The position numbers were made by a program, and so were the translations under genes. Of a stretch of DNA of 64,000 nucleotides, positions 1 to 8,694 are shown piece by piece; the first letter of the stretch is position 1; every line of letters starts with the position of its first letter. Under the pieces are notes generated by a model. The model saw nothing but the letters and a program-made list of their open reading frames with translations. It was not told where the DNA came from and did not search any database. The stretch is from G965216255 sp965216255 (lineage in GTDB: Bacteria; Bacteroidota; Rhodothermia; Rhodothermales; Bin80). The DNA is taken from assembly GCA_965216255.1 (NCBI GenBank), contig OZ244148.1:1736001-1800000 (forward strand). The letters run 5' to 3'.

Positions 1-307
1 CTCCTCCGTACGTGTAGTCGTGTGTAAGCTCCTCCGAAACTTCCCACAGGCGGTACTGCGGGGAACGTTCCACAAGCTCCTCAAAGACGCCCTGCACGAA
101 ATCTTCTGCTGCATCCTCGGCGATTTGCTCTCCGTACAGCTTCCGCACCACCTCCATCGGCACGCGACCCGGACGAAACCCCTCGACGTCCGCCGTATTC
201 CGGTACCTGCGCAGGGCAGTTTCCATGTTCTCTGCGAGCTCCTCGGCGCTTGCTTCAATATTCAGCGCGTACGAGTAGGCTCCTGTCTCTTCAAATGTGA
301 TCTTCAT
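1..307 (-). CDS. tig: Trigger factor, N-terminal part (runs off the window)
   Basis: The minus strand is open from an ATG at 305-307 to the window edge, giving 102 codons. The product starts MKITFEETGAYSYALNIEA and contains GFRPGRVPMEVVRKLYG, which matches the ribosome-binding domain of trigger factor; the G-F-R-x-G-(R/K)-x-P signature that docks on ribosomal protein L23 is visible. Trigger factor is a cytoplasmic, ribosome-associated chaperone and prolyl isomerase; the isomerase and C-terminal chaperone domains would lie outside the window. The next gene upstream is the SNF2 helicase, on the same strand and 220 bases away. The stretch between (308-527) holds an 8-bp hairpin but no poly-T run and no gene that I can support. 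Confidence 0.85.
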   Translation of the reverse strand, partial: MKITFEETGAYSYALNIEASAEELAENMETALRRYRNTADVEGFRPGRVPMEVVRKLYGEQIAEDAAEDFVQGVFEELVERSPQYRLWEVSEELTHDYTYGG

Positions 308-527
308 GGCGTGGTAGTATCCGGTTCCTGAACCCGCATGCCACGGCAAGGATGCGGAATCTGGCTACACACGGCGCGCGGATTTCGCGTGGAAAAAGGC
401 CGATGAGTGCACGCTGCGGGGAAGCGTTGAGCAGGCGCTTACGATTCATGCCGACCTGGGTTCGCACCGCGCATCCGGTCCCGGATGCAACGCCGCTGTA
501 GGGGAAGCAGATGGCCACACCCTCCCC

Positions 528-3500
528 TTAACCCCGAAGCAGCTTAAGGAGCTCCTCCGTGCTAAGCCGCGCCGGTGTGTCCGCCCCTTCCAACAACTTG
601 TCGGCCAGCTCCCGCTTGCTGTGGTGTAGCTCGACGATCTGTTCCTCAATGGTGCCCTTCGTGACCAGCCGGTAGATCGTAACCGGACGCGTCTGGCCGA
701 TGCGATGGGCGCGATCCGAGGCCTGGTCCTCCGCTGCGGGATTCCACCAAGGGTCCATGTGGATCACGTAGTCGGCCGCGGTCAGGTTAAGGCCCACTCC
801 TCCGGCCTTGAGCGATATGAGGAACGCATCGCCCTCGCCTGCCTGGAACGCGGCGATCCGCTGCGATCGCGCTTTCGCCGGGGTCGAGCCATCGAGGTAC
901 TGGTACGGAATCTGCGCCTCGACAAGGTGCTCCTCGATCAGCTTGAGGTGGCGCACGAACTGGGAGAAGACGAGAACCTTGTGCCGTCCCTTGCGCAATT
1001 CGTCAAGCGTGGTCGCAAAGGTCCGCATCTTGGAGCTGGGCGGTCCGTCCGGATGCACCAGGCGGGGGTTGCAACAAGCGAGCCGCAACCTGGTCAGGTG
1101 CGCCAGCACCTGAAAGCGCCGCTGCTCCGGCTTCGCATTTTCTGCCGGCACGGCCCGCTCCTCCGCCATTGCCTCCAGGTCCTCCATCGCACGCAGCCTC
1201 AACGCCTCGTAGAGTACGACCTCCTCCGGCGACATTTCGACGTGGAGGGTGACCTCGGTACGGGAAGGCAAATCGTCCAGCACGTCGGCCTTTATTCGGC
1301 GAAGCACAAAGGGTGAGATGAGGCGGCGAAGGCGGTTTCGCGCGGCGGGATCCCCGTCACGTCCGACGGGCAGGTCGAACTTGTCGCGAAAATGCTTTTG
1401 GGAACCCAGCATCCCTGGATTGAGAAACGCAAAGAGCGAATAGAGATCGCCCAGGCTGTTCTGGATCGGTGTGCCCGTGGTGACGACGCGGAAACCGGCC
1501 TTGAGCCTGCGAGCAGCGAGGGCCCGCTTGGTGGCCGGGTTCCTGATTGCCTGGGCTTCGTCCAGAACGGCTGTGCCCCAGTTGATGGCACCCATGGCTT
1601 CGGCGTCAATGTGCAGAATACCATACGTCGTGACCACCAGGTCGAACGGCCCGAGATCTTCCAGGTGGCGGGCGCGAGAGAGCGCCGGCCCCGTGTACGC
1701 CCGAACATTTAATGTGGGCGCGAAGCGGCGCGCTTCGTCGAGCCAGTTGTCCACCACGGACGTTGGCGCAACTACGAGCGCCGCGCCGCCCGGGGCACGA
1801 TCAAGCAGCACTGCAAGGGTCTGCACGGTCTTGCCGAGACCCATGTCGTCGGCCAGACATGCGCCGACGCCCCAGCGTCCGAGGCGCGCAAGCCATCGGA
1901 AGCCGTCCTCCTGGTAGGGACGCAATTCAGCCTGCAATGTACCTGGAACGCGGGGCTCGAAGGAACGGGCGTCATCGAATTTGCGGAGCAGATTGGACCA
2001 TTCGTCATCGGCAGCAAGCTGGGCGTCCTCGAAAAACTCCCGAAGCGAAAGCGCAGCCAGACCGTGGATGCGGAGGCCTTTCTGCCCGCCGGGAGACGAC
2101 AGGCTGCGCAAATCCTCCAGCTGGCGCCGGAACGAGGAGGCCAGAGAGACGAAGGCGCCTTTGCCCACCGGAACGAACCGCGACGACGGGTTCTGGTCCA
2201 TCAGATCGAACAGCGCGCGAAGTTCGAGCACCCGGTCTTCATCCACCTGGAGCGTGCCCGTCGCACTGAACCAGTCCGCGGCGGACTTCACCTGCAGCCG
2301 TAGCGAGTTCGTATCCGCCCGTGTCACGATCCTGAAGGGCTGTCCCTTGGGCCACAGGCACCGGGCGCCAGCCGTTTCAAGCTGGTCGACCAGCTCAATG
2401 CAGTCGCCGGAATCGGGAACAGCCAGTGACAAGTCCGGCCCGGCGGCCGAAAGCACGGGGCAGGCCTGCGTAAGCTTCCGTACCGCCTTGGTCTCTGCTG
2501 CGTGGACACGGCGCGCCTGCACGGCCTTGCCGGCAACGGTCGCGAATGTCGTGGTGCCGCCCGCTCCCGGCTGGAAATAAATGCCAGACTGGGGCACGGG
2601 TTCGACGAGAAGCGTCGCAACCAGCCCCGGGCCGCTCGGCTCCAGCCGCACCCAGGGCCGGGGATCGCCATTGATCTGCTCTGCTGCGGCCGTCGCGCCT
2701 CTGATCAGCCCCTGGACCCTGACATCCTCCGCGAGCATGGAAACCGCACCGATCAAGCGGTCCTTGGCCTCGCCCGGCAGCTCTATTCCATGCGCCGGGA
2801 TGGCATTGCAGAGCTTCTTGTGTTCCCGGGTAAAGCGGGTCACCTCGATGCGCGTATCGCTGGCCAGACGGATGTGATAGTCGCCCAAGCCAGCCCCGTC
2901 AACGTGCGGGTTGATCCGTACCCGAAGCGTTCCCTCCCGCTCCTGCACGAGAAGCTCCGGTTCGCGGCGCACGACCTCCATCAATCCCACGGCCTCGTTG
3001 AAGATGTACGGGTGACCGGCCAGCTCGTACAGCCCCGATGTGGGAAGGTAGTACGTGGGCAAATTGTTCAATTGTGCGATGTTGTGAACGATTTGTCCGG
3101 CTGCCGCGCGGTCCATGTCTGTAAGAAAGTCCATCTCCGCCGGTTGCTCGTGCAACCTCTTCAGCGAAACTACCTGGCCCTTGCTCCACTTTCCATTGCG
3201 GTACCCCCGTTGCTCCTTGGCCCGGTATGTTATACGTCCGCGGTCATCGATCTCCAGCAGCCATACCAGACGGCGCTCTTTAGCACCTGGTGTCCGCTTG
3301 CCTTTGCCGGCCTTGCCTTTGGCCTCGTGTGCGACCTGCTCAATCCTCTGGAGAGCGTACTCCCACTTCGCCTCAGGCCTGATGAGGGAGGCCAGGGATT
3401 CCGTGCACAGTTCCTGGTGCATGCCGGCGGCGATTCCCGAAGGGCTTGTTGCTTCGCGGCCCAGCATACGCGCCAGCATCATCTGGACCTCGGTCTCCTC

Positions 3501-4751
3501 GCGCCCGTCTGCCCGCCACCACTGCGTGCAGACTTCGAAGCACTCGGCCGCCAGCCACCGGTAGCCATTCCGGGCAGCCTTGGTGCCGAAGCTGAGCAGC
3601 GTGGAAAAACGCTCCTTCTCGGCTGGACCCGGAAATTCCTCCGTCCAGCAGGACAGCAGCCCGTCCACCAGGAATTCGAAGCTGGGTACCCCCAAGGGCC
3701 GGCTCGGCGAAATGCCGCCACCGCCACGGATCGCGTGGGCTGCCCTGACCACATCGAGAAATGTGGATTCAAGTTCGCGCCTGCCAGCCACGTAAAGCAG
3801 ATGATCCAGCTTTGCCGCGTGAACCGGCGTGTGGCCCCTGACCAGCGCAAGAAGAGCGAGCGTGAACGCGGCGCATTCCGGAAAAACATTCCGCTTGCGC
3901 GTACCGCCTTTCTCGCATTCGATGGCTTCTTCAATCCTCATGGCGGCTTCCGCGTCGTCCCCGCGTAACATGGCCACCAACGCCCGAATGGAGGCACGTC
4001 CGGTGCGGGCACTCTTGGCTTCCCGCTCATCCTCCGGCAGTTGGTCGAAAACCGCCAGCGCTTCGTCGAACGCTCCCCGCATGACTTCGAGCATCGCCAT
4101 GTCGGCCGCGTGAACCGCCCGGTTGGCCGGGCTTCCGGCATACGCCTGCATTACGGGCTCAGGCGCCTCGGCCCTCCGCACAAGCTCGTTGAAGCAGTCG
4201 CTATAGGCTGCGTCAATGTACGTGTCCGGCAGGGTGCCGAGCAGGTGCATCGCTCCGGGACGCGTCAACCACCTCCACGCTCCCAGCGGGACATTTGCCA
4301 GCTTGTATCGAATCCGATCGAACCGGCCCGCCACCGTGCTATTCCGCAGTATCATTAGGGTATCCTCGTCGCTGAGCCCCCAGTATTGCGGAAAGTAGTA
4401 GCTGAACGCTTGCTCTAGCCTGTGCAGTTTGTCCTGCCGAAAGGCCTCCAACGTGAGCCAGGGCGCCCAGTCTTCACAAGCCACCAGCTCTCCGTGATCC
4501 CCGGTATCGATCAACATACCCGCCTTCAGTGGAGCGTCCCAGGCGACCATGTAGGAGGCTTGCACGATTACCCGGCGATCGTGCCTGAACCTGATCCGTG
4601 CCAGTGCTCTCCTCATCTGCTCCCGCGTGACCGAATGCGGAAACACAACGCCGAAGGCCATGACTACGACTTGCTCTGCCGGACTGAGCCCCCGGTAGGC
4701 AGCCACAAATTTGGCAATCTGAAGCGGGCTGTCGGCTGACATCCTCACCAT
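528..4751 (-). CDS. SNF2-family DEAD/DEAH-box helicase (bacterial SWI2/SNF2 type)
   Basis: The 1,407-residue product carries a full Snf2 motor in its last third: Walker A within LADDMGLGKTVQTL, the DEAQ Walker B box, motif III TGTPIQN, and the second RecA lobe with SLKAGGVGLNLTAADY, DPWWNP and the arginine-finger motif DRAHRIGQ. The first 900 residues resemble the long N-terminal region of bacterial SNF2 helicases (SNF2_N/HepA group) but show no motif I can name. It is predicted to be an ATP-driven translocase on double-stranded DNA or nucleoprotein; its partner is unknown. The ATG at 4749-4751 is followed by a second in-frame ATG three codons later. It overlaps the end of the upstream minus-strand gene by a few bases, so the two are probably co-transcribed. 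Confidence 0.93.
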   Translation of the reverse strand: MVRMSADSPLQIAKFVAAYRGLSPAEQVVVMAFGVVFPHSVTREQMRRALARIRFRHDRRVIVQASYMVAWDAPLKAGMLIDTGDHGELVACEDWAPWLTLEAFRQDKLHRLEQAFSYYFPQYWGLSDEDTLMILRNSTVAGRFDRIRYKLANVPLGAWRWLTRPGAMHLLGTLPDTYIDAAYSDCFNELVRRAEAPEPVMQAYAGSPANRAVHAADMAMLEVMRGAFDEALAVFDQLPEDEREAKSARTGRASIRALVAMLRGDDAEAAMRIEEAIECEKGGTRKRNVFPECAAFTLALLALVRGHTPVHAAKLDHLLYVAGRRELESTFLDVVRAAHAIRGGGGISPSRPLGVPSFEFLVDGLLSCWTEEFPGPAEKERFSTLLSFGTKAARNGYRWLAAECFEVCTQWWRADGREETEVQMMLARMLGREATSPSGIAAGMHQELCTESLASLIRPEAKWEYALQRIEQVAHEAKGKAGKGKRTPGAKERRLVWLLEIDDRGRITYRAKEQRGYRNGKWSKGQVVSLKRLHEQPAEMDFLTDMDRAAAGQIVHNIAQLNNLPTYYLPTSGLYELAGHPYIFNEAVGLMEVVRREPELLVQEREGTLRVRINPHVDGAGLGDYHIRLASDTRIEVTRFTREHKKLCNAIPAHGIELPGEAKDRLIGAVSMLAEDVRVQGLIRGATAAAEQINGDPRPWVRLEPSGPGLVATLLVEPVPQSGIYFQPGAGGTTTFATVAGKAVQARRVHAAETKAVRKLTQACPVLSAAGPDLSLAVPDSGDCIELVDQLETAGARCLWPKGQPFRIVTRADTNSLRLQVKSAADWFSATGTLQVDEDRVLELRALFDLMDQNPSSRFVPVGKGAFVSLASSFRRQLEDLRSLSSPGGQKGLRIHGLAALSLREFFEDAQLAADDEWSNLLRKFDDARSFEPRVPGTLQAELRPYQEDGFRWLARLGRWGVGACLADDMGLGKTVQTLAVLLDRAPGGAALVVAPTSVVDNWLDEARRFAPTLNVRAYTGPALSRARHLEDLGPFDLVVTTYGILHIDAEAMGAINWGTAVLDEAQAIRNPATKRALAARRLKAGFRVVTTGTPIQNSLGDLYSLFAFLNPGMLGSQKHFRDKFDLPVGRDGDPAARNRLRRLISPFVLRRIKADVLDDLPSRTEVTLHVEMSPEEVVLYEALRLRAMEDLEAMAEERAVPAENAKPEQRRFQVLAHLTRLRLACCNPRLVHPDGPPSSKMRTFATTLDELRKGRHKVLVFSQFVRHLKLIEEHLVEAQIPYQYLDGSTPAKARSQRIAAFQAGEGDAFLISLKAGGVGLNLTAADYVIHMDPWWNPAAEDQASDRAHRIGQTRPVTIYRLVTKGTIEEQIVELHHSKRELADKLLEGADTPARLSTEELLKLLRG

Positions 4752-5380
4752 GTCCGCCTCCCCGGCGCGGCATTCACCTCCTGCAGCAGCGTCTTCAGGG
4801 AGATGGTCACCCCCTCGACTCCGCCGCGTGCCACCGCACAGATGGCCGGTTGCATCATGGTGAACATCGGGCGCTTGGCGTGGTGATTTCGTACGATTTG
4901 GCCGATGCTGCCCGTGATCGTGGGCGCGCCCGGATCACGAACGGCGCCGGATGCCGGGCTACGCCCCTCGTAGCTGATCCGGCGCCAGTCTTCGGCACGG
5001 GGGCTCGCGATGCGCGGCAAGTCTCGTTTCCACCGCTCGGGCAAACAAACCGCAGCGAGCAGCGACCGAGAGTGAATGCGCTTCGTGTCACGGAGATTCA
5101 CGAGCTGCAGCTTGCCTCGCTGCGAGCGCAAGTGCGCCATGCCGGGATCAAACGGGGTGCCGTAGCCGTGCGGACGCCCAATGCTGCGTACCGGTAGTGG
5201 TGGTGCCCACCCTCCACGCACATCGAACGCAGCAGAGCTCCCGGGTTCTGCCTGCCGCCCGGCACGGTGTAGACCGGCACGGGCTTTGTCGAAAAAAAGC
5301 GTATAGCAGTGCGAAACCGGCGGTGTCATGCGGACGTGAATTACGGCAAGAAATCGGACAAATTCAACCTGGACTACCAA
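4745..5380 (-). CDS. Unrecognised protein upstream of the SNF2 helicase
   Basis: A minus-strand frame of up to 211 codons ends exactly on the helicase start (the stop overlaps its ATG), a typical translational-coupling arrangement. The last 100 codons have the GC-rich third positions seen in the neighbouring genes and end in GGVEGVTISLKTLLQEVN, a plausible helical tail. I do not recognise the family. The 5' half is less convincing: between about 5100 and 5280 a different minus-strand frame (beginning MPVYTVPGGRQNPG) has the better third-position GC, so either the gene starts later, near the internal Met or Val codons around 5100-5140, or it carries a frameshift. SNF2 helicases are often paired with a SWIM zinc-finger gene, but no CxCx(n)CxH signature is visible here. 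Confidence 0.35.
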   Translation of the reverse strand: MVVQVEFVRFLAVIHVRMTPPVSHCYTLFFDKARAGLHRAGRQAEPGSSAAFDVRGGWAPPLPVRSIGRPHGYGTPFDPGMAHLRSQRGKLQLVNLRDTKRIHSRSLLAAVCLPERWKRDLPRIASPRAEDWRRISYEGRSPASGAVRDPGAPTITGSIGQIVRNHHAKRPMFTMMQPAICAVARGGVEGVTISLKTLLQEVNAAPGRRTW

Positions 5381-5441
5381 CCTTTTGGCGATCCCATTGC
5401 GATGCGGTGGGTTGCAATGGGCGTAATTCGAGACGCGCGGA

Positions 5442-5921
5442 ATGGCTGGGTCGTTTCATACCATTGCAAGCCCGCTTGGGGCCCTTACACTCACCGCATC
5501 CGAGCGGGGCCTGACGGGCGTTTCCTTTGCAGGCAACGAAAGCGCCACGGATTCCTGCAGCAGCGACCTGTTCAGCCGTGCAGCTGCGCAGCTGGCAGAA
5601 TATTTCGAGGGGCGCCTGAGGAAATTCGACGTGCCGCTCGACACGCAGGGGACGCCGTTCGAGGAGTCCGTTTGGGCCCTGGTCCGCAGCATCCCGTACG
5701 ACAGCACTACATCATACGGCGAACTGGCCCGCAAGCTCGGAAAACCCGGAAGCGCACGCGCGGTGGGCCGGGCAAACGGCGCCAATCCCGTTCCCGTCTT
5801 CACTCCCTGCCATCGCGTCGTGGGAGCGCGCGGTGCCCTGACGGGATACCGGGGAGGCACGGACCGAAAGGCATTTCTGCTGCAGCTCGAATCCGGGCAG
5901 ACCCGGCTGTTTTCGCGCTAG
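5442..5921 (+). CDS. ogt: Methylated-DNA--[protein]-cysteine S-methyltransferase
   Basis: The 159-residue product has the Ada/Ogt C-terminal fold: a helix-turn-helix segment around YGELARKLGKPGSARAVG and the active-site motif TPCHRVVG with the acceptor Cys123. It removes methyl or other alkyl groups from O6 of guanine by irreversible transfer to that cysteine, in the cytoplasm. The length is normal for a stand-alone Ogt, and no Ada-type zinc domain is fused. It is a monocistronic plus-strand gene. Some 65 bases downstream (about 5986-6010) there is a weak hairpin followed by four T residues that could end the transcript. Confidence 0.93.
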   Translation: MAGSFHTIASPLGALTLTASERGLTGVSFAGNESATDSCSSDLFSRAAAQLAEYFEGRLRKFDVPLDTQGTPFEESVWALVRSIPYDSTTSYGELARKLGKPGSARAVGRANGANPVPVFTPCHRVVGARGALTGYRGGTDRKAFLLQLESGQTRLFSR

Positions 5922-6199
5922 CCCTGCCCAGTCCTTACAAATTTTACTTGACAACGGGCTCCTTCAGAGCATCCAATCAGCATAGCAACCCATCTTGATT
6001 GGGTGGTTTTGCAGCAAGTGAAGTGTAGCTCCTTGAAATGGATGGCCTGCTGTTGTCGCTGACGACCCGCGTTGTGCTGTGTCGCGAGTAAGGTACGGCA
6101 GGCAAGAGATCCGCGCATTGCCGACGCACACAAGAGGCGTGCGCCGGCATTGGAGCAATGCAGACGAAGCGGTGGAGACTGCGGAACCTGCGGCTTCGG

Positions 6200-6471
6200 C
6201 TATGGGGGCGGACGCGCTACCCGCTCATAGAAGGTCAATTCCTCATAGGCGATCGCCCGCATCTGCAGACTAGCGTAGCCGCGCCACATGATGGTGTAAC
6301 CCGGCGGCGGATCATGCTTGCGATTCATGTAGCCGCCCATGATCGCCACCATCAAGATGGCCGAGACCAGATCCGTGTGTTCGGCAAGTCCGTAGTTGCG
6401 GGCGTAGACCCGCATCATATGCAGCTCCGCGTCGGTGAAGATCACTTCCGCTTCCATGTCCGACCGTTCGC
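6200..6471 (-). pseudogene. C-terminal remnant of a Tn5-type (IS4 family) transposase
   Basis: About 90 codons on the minus strand resemble the C-terminal dimerisation end of Tn5-like transposases: a stretch ERSDMEAEVIFTDAEL, then IMGGYMNRK and IMWRGYASLQ, which align with the LTPDEC, GGFMDSKR and ALWEGWEALQ segments of Tn5 transposase. The catalytic core is absent; upstream the frame meets restriction-enzyme sequence at about 6472. It is a decayed insertion sequence fragment. A related, longer remnant lies at 19219-20329 in the same orientation, so the giant surface-protein locus is bracketed by two Tn5-type relics. No terminal repeat was found in 5922-6199, which otherwise looks empty. Confidence 0.65.
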
Positions 6472-6473
6472 TG

Positions 6474-6986
6474 GTTAAGGATTGTGGCTGGCTAGACGCA
6501 AAGGGACGTTTGTCGTTTCAGCACACGCTAAAGGCACGCTCGCCAAGAGGATTCTATGTAGCTCAAGACGGCAACCGCATAGTAGTCCGTAATGATGAAT
6601 ACCCTGACATTCTGCCGCCCTACTGGACAGAGAACACACTGGTTACAGCCTTCGCCTACAAACTGCGAAGGCTGGCACTTGTGAGCGGCGTACGACACCG
6701 CAAACGCCAAGAGTTTACGTACAAAAGCATACGGCTCTACGTTGATGCCATGCCGTCCAGATTCATCCAAGCAATTCAAACTGGAATGGTTGCGATTGAC
6801 TTTGACGTTCGGGAAATGAGGCCTGGATCATCGGCCCTACGCAACCACGGGACCAAGTTCAGAATCACCGTGGCCAATCTGCATAAGATCTACGAGCACA
6901 ACGAACGGTTTGGGGCTCAGTGCGAGTCCCCGGTGGGTAGGCTGGCCAACAGCTTGTCTCTAAGTACTACAACTAAAACGGGGTAG
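6474..6986 (+). pseudogene. C-terminal fragment of an MvaI/BcnI-family restriction endonuclease
   Basis: About 170 codons remain in one plus-strand frame. The segment with RPGSSALRNHGTKFRITV followed by LHKIYEHNERF resembles the conserved C-terminal region of MvaI/BcnI-type monomeric type II enzymes (typical form: xxRDHGTKFRI...LLY). An upstream segment with LSFQHTLKARSPRGFYV also fits. The N-terminal half, which would carry the D...E-x-K nuclease centre, is missing because the frame begins at the junction with the Tn5-type remnant near 6472. The fragment should therefore be inactive. No cognate methyltransferase is in the window. GC content is visibly lower than in the housekeeping genes, in line with acquisition by transfer. 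It overlaps the next, convergent gene by 70 bases. Confidence 0.55.
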
Positions 6987-7408
6987 ATCTTATCCTCTTG
7001 CAAACCTCGCTCGTAAGCACTCTTTTTCACGGCGCGTTTCACTTGGTCTGGAAGTCTTCCTTTTACGTAGTCGAAACAAAAGTCTTGAATTTCGAAGTCC
7101 TCCTTGTCCTTGACTTCACTGCTCAATGTGGTCACTAGCTCGACTGCCCACGCAGTTGCGTTCAGTTCTTTTGATATGGCTTCACCTACCTCTGTCAAGC
7201 GTATTGGGCTGTTACCCGTTACTAGAGCCGGAGGCAAGAGCCCTAAAATCTTCTTGCTGTCTGCGCGGATTTCTTCCAAGAACGCCCTGAAGTTTTCCCT
7301 GTCCGCGTTGACAGCACCTCTCCACGCACCAAACTTGAATATGAATCGCATCACCGCTATTAACACGACTGCAGCAGCGGGAGTAAGCCATGTATTCAAG
7401 GTGTCCAC
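6917..7408 (-). CDS. Small membrane-anchored protein of unknown function
   Basis: The 163-residue product begins with a GTG start. It has one N-terminal membrane segment (AAAVVLIAVMRFIFKFG), then a charged, mainly helical cytoplasmic part with the blocks SPIRLTEVGEAISKELNA, FCFDYVKGRLPDQVK and YPVLVVVLRDKLLASLP. I do not recognise the family by name. The composition is AT-rich relative to the rest of the window, like the restriction-enzyme fragment with which it converges, so both may have arrived together. No catalytic motif or metal-binding cluster is visible. Bases 7409-7623 upstream contain no further gene. Confidence 0.6.
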   Translation of the reverse strand: MDTLNTWLTPAAAVVLIAVMRFIFKFGAWRGAVNADRENFRAFLEEIRADSKKILGLLPPALVTGNSPIRLTEVGEAISKELNATAWAVELVTTLSSEVKDKEDFEIQDFCFDYVKGRLPDQVKRAVKKSAYERGLQEDKIYPVLVVVLRDKLLASLPTGDSH

Positions 7409-7623
7409 GCTATGCTATAGGGTTATGGTCGTTTTATCCAATAATACCTCAAAACACTAGAAAAGTGCCACTATCCGCACAAAAACCGGCTACGCACGCC
7501 CGGTGGCGGGCGATCACGCCAGATTTCACCCTGACTCAATCAGCCATGCCGCTTCATACGTTCTCCACAAACCACTAACAGCCCCGCCCTGCAAGCTGTT
7601 GGTACAATTAAGTATGTAGTTCC

Positions 7624-8211
7624 CTTTTGAATGGCAAATCAACACATCCAGCGATTCCAACGGTATCTCGCTCAACTAGGAGCCTGTCTCACTTTAGGGC
7701 CTTTGGTGGATTTCCCCCAATCTATGTGGTCTGAAGGCTGTTTTAGGCGAATCAGGGACCAAATTACACTCAAATTGAGTGCTTCGTCGCATTCGATGAC
7801 GCGAAATTACCTAGTTTGGGTTCAATGGGGCCGTGTTTCCAAAAAACGAGACGGACTCCTGGCAGGCGGAAAGCAACTGTCGGTTCTGCGTTTGGTGGCA
7901 ATGGTGTTAGGTTGCTCCTGCTTCTAAGGCGTTCCTCGCTCGAGACGGGCATTTGTCGCTTATATCCGAGCGACTTGTACGGGCATCTTCCAACGGTCGC
8001 GTAGGAGAACTGAGGCTGACGTTTCTGGCAGGATGGAGCCTGATTCTGGAATTCGGCAATGCTGTTTGCGTGCGCCGGTGGTGTACGTGATGATGCTCCT
8101 GGTGACGGGGGGCATGCTCTCGGCATCGAGGATTGCAGCCGCCCAGGGCGGTGGTATGGGTTCGCTCGAAGACGACTGGAGGGCACTGATCGCCCTCTAT
8201 AACTCCACGGA
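7624..8211. repeat. Left inverted repeat (IR-L): copy of the giant gene's promoter and signal-peptide region
   Basis: This 588-bp stretch is the reverse complement of 15950-16469 plus 18636-18695. Over 7770-8211 I see only scattered single-base differences; the outer part has a small indel near 7660. It carries the whole upstream region and the first 57 or so codons of the giant surface-protein gene, but points rightwards, towards that gene's 3' end. It also shows the uninterrupted sequence (ctcactttagggccttt near 7690) into which the IS1634-type element was inserted in the right copy. The similarity ends at the aactccacgg sequence at 8201-8210. Confidence 0.9.
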
Positions 8212-8272
8212 GATATCATCGGGGAGTTTGGAGATATTGGCGAGGGTAGTTTTGACGACTTTGCGGCCATAA
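8033..8272 (+). pseudogene. Truncated 5' copy of the giant LRR/Calx-beta gene
   Basis: Starting at the ATG at 8033, about 58 codons are identical at the protein level to the start of the gene at 16128: the signal peptide with CLRAPVVYVMMLLVTGG, the AAAQGGG cleavage region, and the LRR cap up to ALIALYNST. The frame then leaves the homology at about 8211 and reads a further 20 codons through antisense transposase sequence to a stop. As it stands it could only give a short secreted peptide. If the DNA between the two inverted repeats flipped, this start would be joined in frame to the full protein body. Confidence 0.85.
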
Positions 8273-8337
8273 CATTTGCCTTGGCGGATGAGGTAGGTGG
8301 GGCGGGCACCGCGGTTGGGGACGGTGGCGACATACAT
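8212..8337 (-). pseudogene. N-terminal fragment of an IS1634-family transposase
   Basis: Reading the minus strand from the ATG at 8335-8337 gives MYVATVPNRGARPTYLIRQG and then GRKVVKTTLANISKLPDDI, the usual opening of IS1634-type DDE transposases (xVPNRxSxPxxLLRE...GKVxKRTLANLS). The frame ends abruptly at the boundary with the left inverted repeat, so only about 42 codons remain. The element therefore marks the breakpoint of the duplicated region. It is a different subfamily from the complete element at 16470-18635, whose N-terminus is unlike this one. Confidence 0.7.
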
Positions 8338-8694
8338 GGGTACTTGCTTAGGAGAGTGATCCAAGTGTAGTACAAGATATAACGATAGGTCAATAGGTGA
8401 GATATAGTCAACTATGAGACCGGGAATAACGTGAACACAGGGTGAAGAACGAATGAACTACATGGGAACACTGATTCAAAATCATTACGAACTGAGGTGG
8501 CACAGAACTTCCATGTAAATATCTATGAATCCGCTACTTACGCTGAGATAATTACCCGCAGAACATTCTGTATCGCACTAACTTTGGGGGAAACTTCCGT
8601 ATAGAGCGGACCCCGACGCCGTGCGGATTTAGGGTTTCCGATCCGGATTTCGCGCACCATGCCAGGCTCCTCAGTCTGGCCGGGCCGCGTTCCG
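8338..8694. other. Gene-free stretch between the IS1634 fragment and the giant gene
   Basis: AT-rich non-coding sequence. It probably includes the left end of the broken IS1634-type element (immediately upstream of its ATG) and the 3' untranslated region of the giant gene. I see no strong hairpin plus T-run and no further coding frame. Confidence 0.5.

Noticed and set aside
390..480. 8-bp hairpin (gcatccgg paired with ccggatgc) upstream of trigger factor as a terminator
   Set aside because: No T-run follows on either strand; it may be chance in GC-rich DNA.
2502..3968. A 488-codon plus-strand open frame antisense to the SNF2 helicase
   Set aside because: It is a shadow of the GC-rich helicase gene; the translation has no recognisable domain.
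5986..6012. Hairpin plus TTTT downstream of ogt
   Set aside because: The stem is only about five consecutive pairs, so I mention it under ogt but do not annotate it as a terminator.
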